The notes beneath the pieces are model-generated. The model was not told where the DNA came from. It saw only the letters and a program-made list of their open reading frames with translations, and did not search any database. Source: Aporrectodea caliginosa (Eukaryota; Annelida; Clitellata; Crassiclitellata; Lumbricidae). Taken from it: 64,000 nt of DNA. The position numbers and the translations under genes are program-made. The DNA is taken from assembly GCA_020284085.1 (NCBI GenBank), contig JACEVL010000078.1, forward strand, positions 1,777,810 to 1,841,809, written 5' to 3'. This document shows, piece by piece, positions 57,801-64,000 of this stretch (the stretch's first letter is position 1; each line of letters opens with the position of its first letter).

Positions 57801-58177
57801 AATGCTTGGCATAAAACGCAAACGGCCGAACGGTTTAACGCTTCGGGGTGTCCAGTGACACTGGGGTGTCCAGGGGTTCAGCCCACCCTCATGCCAAAAC
57901 CGCCACTCTTGATATGTGTAGATCATTTAGTAGATTTTAGATGTGCCCCGAACCCCAATCGGTGACTCAACTTTGTCTTGTCAAGGGTTGTGAGTATGAT
58001 GCAAGCTTCACGCCTAGCAACTTTATCCCAGGCCCCTAAAATTTCACCCAGGCATCGAGGGCTTTGGTTTCAGTTTATAGCAGTTTACACTTTACACCTA
58101 CGTCGCCTGACAGTTTGGCGTTTCTCTCCTGATTGCCCTATCCCTAGATTTCCACACTTGATGCGTTTTATGCCAAG

Positions 58178-58181
<4 letters not shown>
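57801..58181. mobile_element. 381-bp foldback with perfect 20-bp ends
   Basis: AATGCTTGGCATAAAACGCA at the left is exactly complemented at the right end. The interior has no ORF of note. The right end abuts the ATT array. No target duplication is clear. MITE-like. Confidence 0.8.
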
Positions 58182-58241
<60 letters not shown>

Positions 58242-58245
58242 TATT

Positions 58246-58293
<48 letters not shown>

Positions 58294-58349
58294 TTGTTAT
58301 TATTTGTTTAGTTAGTTTATTTGTTATTATTATTTATTTATTATTATTA

Positions 58350-58412
<63 letters not shown>
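58182..58412. repeat. ATT/TTTA microsatellite
   Basis: About 230 bp of ATT and TTTA. It lies at the 3' side of the minus-strand LINE at 58425 and is best read as that element's expanded TAA tail. Confidence 0.95.
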
Positions 58413-58414
<2 letters not shown>

Positions 58415-58424
58415 AAACACCTTA

Positions 58425-58770
58425 AACGTGCGCAAAGTCACACAGAAATGCGAATCTGAGGCGGATAGTGAGTTACCAGGTGAAGAGTAGTTAGATATCC
58501 ATATGTTTGAAGGCCAATGAAAAATAGTGAGTTTTGACGCGTTTCTTGAAAGGAGAAAAGGAGATTGAGCAACAGGTAAACACTGGCAGTCGATTCCATT
58601 CCTTGGGGGCAGCAACATGGAATGCACGAGAGCCCATGACGGTGCCACGGAGTGATTTGCAAATTTTAGTGATGAGGTGATGGAAGGGCAGAAATGTGTT
58701 AGGGCGGAAGAGTAGCAGGTTGAGCGAAGTGGTTGGACTGTGAACAACGGACGAAGATAAGAGGGTACGT
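58425..58770 (-). mobile_element. LINE ORF2 C-terminal fragment, second lineage
   Basis: The minus strand reads KSLRGTVMGSRAFHVAAPKE then WNRLP and FKKRVKTHYFSLAF. This is the ORF2 C-terminal pattern (RAF..AAP..WN.LP....FK..LKTH.F) of CR1/L2-type elements. Its 3' end lacks the GGGCGCTATA module, so it is a different lineage from the 7.6- and 57.2-kb copies. Its 3' tail is the ATT array. Confidence 0.75.
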
Positions 58771-58959
58771 GGTGGTCGACAGTGTCAAAAGCAGCACTAA
58801 GGTCAAGGCATACTGAGAGGCATGCATTTAAGGTATCATTAGATGAGAAGCTGTTGCCAGCGTTAAGGCAAGAGCAGTTTCAGTGGAGTAGCCTTCACGG
58901 TAACATAACAGCACAGCCCAAGGATTTTCTCTTGGTAGGACTTCAGTCTTCATACGGGG
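58771..58959. other. Possible upstream part of the minus-strand LINE
   Basis: No clear frame remains; unique-looking otherwise. Confidence 0.3.
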
Positions 58960-59600
58960 TGGGTAGGTGGATGAATTAATGACTTGATAGGTGAGAGAGT
59001 GTGAGGCTGGATGAATGAATAAATGAATGAATGGCTTGATAGATGGGTAGATGTAAGGATGGATGAGTGGATGAATGGATGAATGGCTGATGGTCTGGCG
59101 CGTGGCTCTTGCTGTTTGGTGAATGGATAGACGGATAGATGAATGGATTGGTGCGTGGATGGTGGTTGGATGGATGGAGCTTCGGTTCACTTTCTCTTTG
59201 GGTAAGGCTTGGATGTTCAGATAGGGTTTCTCTCAGGTTGCTTCGATGGACAAATGGATGAATTGATGAATGGAGGAATGGATGATGGATGGACGCATAG
59301 AGGGAGGGAGGGAGGGAGGGAGGAGGGAGGGAGGGAGGGAGGGAAGGAGGGAGGGAGGAGGGAGGGAAGGGATGATGGCTGGATACACGGACAGGAGTTG
59401 GTTGTTGTGTGGAGGAGGGATGATGGCTGGATACACGGACAGAGAAACCAGTTGGTTGGATGGATGGATGGATGGATGGATGGATGAATGGATGGATGAA
59501 TGAATGATGGATGATGGATGGATTGATGGGATGGATGGATGGATGGATGGTGGTGGATGGATGGATGGATGGATGGATAGATGATTGGACGAATGAATGT
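58960..59600. repeat. GGAT/GAATGGAT microsatellite with a GGGA block
   Basis: Degenerate GGAT and GAAT units, with GGGA repeats at 59300-59370. TGATGGCTGGATACACGGAC occurs twice (59372 and 59419). Long Ile/His/Pro/Ser minus frames are artefacts. Confidence 0.95.
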
Positions 59601-60210
59601 ATGAATAACTTAGTTGGCGGATGGAGTAGATGCGGGTCCATAGGTGGGTCCATGTGTGGGTGAATACATATATTAATGAATGCCTATACCTTGTCATTAG
59701 GCAGAGATGTCATTTTAGACTTAATATTTACTGAGATCTAAAAGCGGAATGTATTCGATATTAGAGGGTGCCGAGCGGTTTGACAAGAACTGGATCCTCA
59801 GGGTAATACTCAGTTGTGACCTTGGCATGCATTCCCACCTCGAGGGGCACTCTTTTCTTGTGCCTCGTCGCTGTATGCTCTTGGGGGTTCTCCGTTCGCA
59901 CGACCTTCCTCCCCAGAATGACCACCATCGCTCAAGAGAGGCGTGTTTACAGAAAACGGGGACCTATGCGCAAACATTTTTGGGGGTTCTTCTGAACTTG
60001 TAGACTGAGAGTCTGAGACTCTGGGGGTGTTTAGCCTATCATGTGCAAAACCCACGAAGTTGAACTTGAAGCTGTTTTTTATGTGTTATTGACACTGTAC
60101 TTATGCTTAGTTATATAAGCTATTTTCAAGGAATGTGAAGTTATTTGATTTTAGTATTAAAAAATGCAAGATTATGTCTGATGTACTCGTTTGTTGCAAT
60201 GCAATGCAGC
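59601..60210. other. Unassigned cargo of the possible composite
   Basis: A relatively GC-rich patch (59755-60050) has 81-84 codon frames on both strands but no motif. Confidence 0.35.
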
Positions 60211-60255
60211 AATGGTATCATAGGCGGAGACTTGGACTCCGCCTATGATACCATT
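60211..60255. repeat. Perfect 19-bp hairpin at an element end
   Basis: AATGGTATCATAGGCGGAG (60211-60229), a 7-base loop, and its exact complement 60237-60255. The left arm spans flank plus transposon end, and the right arm lies inside the transposon. See findings. Confidence 0.95.
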
Positions 60256-60744
60256 GGGTTTGGTGGGGACCGGTGAAGGAGCGGCCGAAGGACGATCGGC
60301 GAAGCGCGCAGCGCCGAGCAGGAATGGGGGATGTGCCCCTCCCGTATTTAAATTCTTTTGAATTTCCACACTGTAATGGTAGCATTTTAAGCTGTCATCT
60401 AAAAAAATTGCTCTATAATTTGAGTGCTGATAGGAACCAGCTGTCACTCGTAGCTTACATGTAGTTTGAGTCGTGTTTGAGTTTGGGGGAGGGGTTTAGG
60501 GAGGGGATGTGCCCCTTCCCCTATTTAATTTTTTTTTGAATTTCCACACTAATGGTAGCATTTTAAGCTGTCATCTGAACAAAATTGCTCTATTATTTGA
60601 GTGCTTATAAGAACCAGCTGTCACTCGTAGCTAATATTATATTCATGAAATATTTCAGAAATATTGGGGGATATAAGCAGCTCCGTCCCCCACCTCAAGT
60701 TTCGGGGGGACCGTCCCCCTTTCCCCCCTAAGTCGCCGCCCCTG
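60219..60744 (-). mobile_element. Copy 3 of the outer 27-kb element family
   Basis: Starts CATAGGCGGAGACTTGG and ends AAGTCGCCGCCCCTG. It contains two ~165-bp subrepeats (GGTAGCATTTTAAGCTGTCA at about 60378 and 60551) and the GGAGCGGCCGAAGGACGAT segment. Same orientation as copy 2. Confidence 0.92.
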
Positions 60745-60752
60745 CAGGCATG
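60745..60752. repeat. 8-bp duplication, right, of the possible composite
   Basis: CAGGCATG, pairs with 52620-52627. Confidence 0.7.
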
Positions 60753-60984
60753 CACCTATGCATACATACGTATAAAATATACAAATTCAATCATACATAC
60801 ATAAATATAAACATACATGCATACATGAAAACATACAACTCTTTATATGACGTCCTCGAAATGGTATCACAGTTATCACACAGATCGTGGTCTACAAAGG
60901 ACCTGAATGTCGGTAACATTTGTCCGGATTCTACACTTGCAAAACAGAAGCCTCTTAGTCATCGAACAGGAAGAAGATGAAGAG
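60753..60984. other. CATA-rich flank
   Basis: CATACATA words resemble the DNA at 52560-52619. No gene. Confidence 0.5.
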
Positions 60985-61928
60985 CGAAACAGAAGTGGAG
61001 GATGAGGAGGAAGAGGAAGAGGAAAAGGTGGAAGAGGAGGAAGAGGAAGAGGAAAAAGAGGAGGAAGAGGAGGAGGAGTAAAGAGAAGGAAGAGGAGGAG
61101 GAGGAAGAGAGGAATAGGAGGAGGAATAGAAGTAGGAAGAAGAGGAAGATAAGGAGGAAGAGGAGGAGGAAGAGGAAGAGAAAAAAGGAGGAAGAGGAGG
61201 AAGAGAGGAAAAGGAGGAGGAGGAGGAGGAGGAGGAAGAGAAAGAGGAGGAAGAAGAAGAGAAAGGAGGAGGAAGAGGAAGAGAAGGAAGAGAAAGAGGA
61301 GGAGGAAGAGGAAAAGGAAAAGGAGGAGGAGGAGGAAGAGGAAAAGGAAAAAGAGAGGAGGAAGAGGAGAAAGAGGAAGAGGAAGAGAAAGAGGAGGAGG
61401 ACGAGAAAGAGGGAGAAGGAAGAGGAGGAGGAGGAAGAGGAGAGGGGGAGGAGGAAGAGGAGGTGGAGGAGAGGAATAGGAGGAAGAGGAGGAAGAGGAA
61501 GAGGAGGAGGAGTAAGAGAAGGAAGAGGAGGAGGAGGAAGAGAGGAATAGGAGGAGGAATAGAAGTAGGAAGAAGAGGAAGATAAGGAGGAAGAAGAGGA
61601 GGAAAAGGAAGAAAAAGGTGGAAGAGGAGGAAGAGGAGGAAGAGGAAAAGGAGGAGGAAGAGGAAGAGAAAGAGGAGGAAGAAGAGAAAGCGGAGGAGGA
61701 AGAGGAAAGAAGGAAGAGAAAGAGGAGGAGGAAGAGGAAAGAGGAAAAGGAGGAAGAGGAGGAGGAAGAGGAAAAGGAAAAGGAGGAGGAGGAGGAAGAG
61801 GAGAGGAGAAGGAGGAAGAGGAGGAGGAAGAGAAAGAGAAGGAGGACGAGAAAGAGGAGAAGGAAGAGGAGGAGGAAGAGGAGGAGGAGAAGGGGAGGAA
61901 GAGGAGGTGGAGGGAGGAGGAGAGGAAT

Positions 61929-61959
<31 letters not shown>

Positions 61960-62036
61960 GGAGTAAGAGGAGGAAGAGGAGAGGAATAGGAGGAGAAAGA
62001 GAAGGAGGAAGAAGAGGATGAAGAGGAGAAGCGCTG
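60985..62036. repeat. 1-kb purine (GAGGAA) tract
   Basis: Nearly pure purine on the plus strand in GAGGAAGAGGA-like units, a candidate for triplex DNA. A ~100-bp block (GAGGAATAGGAGGAGGAATA, then GAAGTAGGAAGAAGAGGAAG) at about 61070-61165 recurs at about 61505-61600, so the tract contains a ~440-bp duplication. The 365-codon minus frame of Ser/Pro/Phe/Leu is an artefact. Confidence 0.98.
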
Positions 62037-62498
62037 CAGGTGGGTTTGTGAATCAACGGAGGTTTCGCTCTCGGATTCTCTTCTCCGTGATTCGGAGTTA
62101 TGTATGAGCCGTTCGATGGAGCTTAGAGTGGAATTGTATGCTCCATGGGGCTTCTATGGCCGTCCATGACAATGAATGACAATGACAGTCACGAATTCAA
62201 GGCCGACAGGAAGAAAATTAAATGAGAAGACGAAAAGCAATAACACTTTTTAATGAAGGCAAAAGAAAGAAATGATGATATTGTTATTAATAAAATAATA
62301 ATGAGAAGAAAACGAAGAGGAAGAAGAATCGTGCTGATGATCACAGGAACAGAGATCGTGATGATGACGATTACAACGACAGCGACAAATACAATGATTT
62401 CGAAGATGATGATGACAACGGTGATTGTGAGAATAATGATAATAGTGACAGTGATGGTGATGACGATGTCGATGATGACGACGATGATCACGACTACG
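62037..62498. other. Unassigned, then degenerate GAT repeats
   Basis: GCAGGTGGGTTTGTGAATCA at 62036 is shared with 51.38 kb. GATGATGA and GACGAT words fill 62335-62495. No gene. Confidence 0.6.
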
Positions 62499-62518
62499 CA
62501 GTAACGTAACTATGGGTC

Positions 62519-62526
62519 CGCAGGGC
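62519..62526. repeat. Left 8-bp target duplication of the MITE
   Basis: CGCAGGGC, identical to 62711-62718. Confidence 0.93.
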
Positions 62527-62710
62527 CAGTGGCGTAACGAAGGGGGCAGAGGGGCAGCCGCCCCCGGGCGCAGCACCAGAGGGGCGCAAAATTAGCTTTC
62601 AGTGGTACACAGTACTATGACAAGAACGATTAAAAGTCAGCAAGAAAATTAAAAGGGGTGCAGTCATCAACCCTTGCCCCTGGGCGCTGAAACCCTTCGT
62701 TACGCCACTG
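62527..62710. mobile_element. 184-bp hAT-type MITE
   Basis: Perfect 18-bp inverted ends CAGTGGCGTAACGAAGGG and a perfect 8-bp duplication. It has no coding capacity. The intact ends suggest recent insertion. It sits about 28 bases inside a possible second element end (CAGTAACGTAACTATGGG at 62499). Confidence 0.95.
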
Positions 62711-62718
62711 CGCAGGGC
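62711..62718. repeat. Right 8-bp target duplication of the MITE
   Basis: CGCAGGGC, pairs with 62519-62526. Confidence 0.93.
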
Positions 62719-62811
62719 CCCAGAAGCGGAGGTGGGCCCGACTCTGACAGAGGGACCCTCAGATCCTGTTAATGTACCAACATTTTACTATTCTTTGCGG
62801 TAATATATAGA

Positions 62812-62815
<4 letters not shown>

Positions 62816-62876
<61 letters not shown>
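62816..62876. repeat. TA microsatellite
   Basis: About 60 bp of uninterrupted TA. Confidence 0.98.
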
Positions 62877-62878
<2 letters not shown>

Positions 62879-64000
62879 TAATGACATTATTATTACCAAC
62901 ACAGTCACCGTTGTTACCTATAGGGAGTAATTGAACAACATGCGAGCAAAGACACTGGTGGACCTCGAAACAGAAGATAAACTTTCACCAAAGACAAGGA
63001 CATATAGACAACACGTAGGACAGTGAACAAAGGCGTCTTAAGTAATTATTTACGTCGAATAACTTATCATCAAGACAGAAATTTTGAGCAACGACCTGTC
63101 AGGCTGTCTTCACCAAGCAAACAGAAAAGCCGCGTGAAACTTATCACCTGGGGCTGAACGACTGTTTTGACTGTTTTTTATGCACGGCAGGTATACCCTT
63201 GAAAGCAAACACTGCCAGTCTCAAGCGGAATACCTGGCGTCGTAGACACGATAACTGTCCCTCTTCGTTACTGTGCTAAGGTGTGAGATGTTTGAAGTGG
63301 CATACAAATCAACGTGACAGCTTGACGCTGTGGTTACGGCGATGGCAAGAACAGTGAAGATAGTCAAGATACAAAAGTCGTTTCTCGGTCCGTGTAATGG
63401 AAATTTTAAATAAACAAGTACTGTATAATTGTGGGTTGTAGCCAGCGTTAACGAGTGTATGGCACTCAGCCGCAAGTTCTGCTACGCTTGAAACGCAACG
63501 TGCGTCGTGTTGCTGGTATTTTGCGTTCAAAGACTATGCTGGCGCTCTATCAATTCGGCTTTTGGTTACAGACAACTGGCCAATTTCATCTTCAATTCAG
63601 TTTTAGTAATGTAATATAACAAAACATCCATACAGCGCCTTTAACGAATCTCTCAAAGCTCTATTTACAGGCTGTGTATTATAGTTGCCCAAACTAACAC
63701 GTGGAAAAAAATTAAACATGTCATGCTGCTCCACTAGGCTGCCCGTGTTCCATTTGACAAGAAGACTATGTGATGCAAAAATGTAAGAGATCTGAGCAGG
63801 TTTAGAGGTCGCGCCGTTTTCACTTTTTTTAGAAATCGCGAAAACCGCACGTCGCGTTTTAAAGGCTACATTGTAAATGTGTGAAAAGGAAGATTGTTCC
63901 AAGAGGAAATTCTGATTCACTAGATGATCTCGTATTCATGTGTGTAAGTGCGAAACATGTAGACCCCCATTGACAGTGAAAGTTCAATCGGGAGACTCAG
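62877..64000. other. Mostly unassigned right end
   Basis: CATACAGCGCCTTTAACGAA then TCTCTCAAAGCTC at 63629-63661 resembles part of a dispersed repeat with an AGCGCCTTTAA core (compare AGCGCCTG near 37931). Minus frames of 73-105 codons lack motifs. Confidence 0.35.

Larger units (their letters stand above)
52628..60744. mobile_element. Possible 8.1-kb composite transposon
   Basis: Two same-oriented copies of one family form the ends and enclose 7.2 kb. The outermost 8-mers are identical (CAGGCATG) while the inner flanks differ. Both outer flanks are CATA-rich, as if one CATA repeat had been split. The enclosed DNA holds LINE and SINE relics, a CRE-like cluster and an exon candidate. An alternative is recombination between separate insertions. 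Confidence 0.5.

Noticed and set aside
60959..62056. 365-codon minus-strand Ser/Pro/Phe/Leu frame
   Set aside because: Complement of a 1-kb purine tract; stop codons can hardly occur in a pyrimidine strand.

Overview
This window is eukaryotic, almost certainly from a marine invertebrate. It has dense microsatellites, tRNA-derived SINEs with pol III A and B boxes, CR1/L2-like non-LTR retrotransposon fragments, a THAP/P-element-type transposase relic, many 8-bp-duplicating DNA transposons, exons with splice-acceptor signals, and no bacterial-style gene packing. Frequent TAGGCCTA-like words and the mix of element families fit a deuterostome or mollusc genome, but the species cannot be fixed from the sequence. 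No complete host gene is visible. The only convincing host-like coding sequence is a 37-codon terminal exon on the minus strand (12056-12169) with a splice acceptor, a stop and an AATAAA signal. It lies in a tandem duplication whose second copy (11398-11509) is decayed.

Layout. 1-7.1 kb: a block without simple repeats, recognisable transposons or long reading frames, unlike the rest. 7.1-17 kb: LINE and SINE remnants, the duplicated exon, and a hAT-like element (15384-16057). 17-26.9 kb: long CATA, TATAG, TA and CTGT arrays, plus a 1.66-kb near-perfect palindrome (22595-24251). 27.1-32.3 kb: a transposon inside a transposon, each with its own perfect 8-bp target-site duplication; the inner one carries a broken THAP-domain P-type transposase. 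32.3-46 kb: LINE 3' ends, an element holding a reverse-transcriptase fragment (35163-36423), a cluster of three SINEs (37.4-38.2 kb), and microsatellites. 46-49.5 kb: GAT, AGAC and 16-bp arrays. 49.5-52.6 kb: little recognised. 52.6-60.7 kb: two copies of the outer 27-kb element type in the same orientation, enclosing 7.2 kb and together flanked by one matching 8-bp duplication, as a composite transposon would be. 61-62 kb: a 1-kb purine tract. 62.5 kb: a perfect 184-bp MITE. 62.9-64 kb: nothing recognised.

The story of the window is mobile-element ecology. LINE ORF2 ends supply the 3' tail borrowed by tRNA-SINEs, and LINE/SINE tails may seed pentamer and ATT arrays. Elements of 8-bp-duplicating superfamilies (hAT or P) nest and may move host DNA between them. 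Many apparent long open frames (up to 502 codons) are artefacts of stop-free microsatellites and are not annotated as genes.
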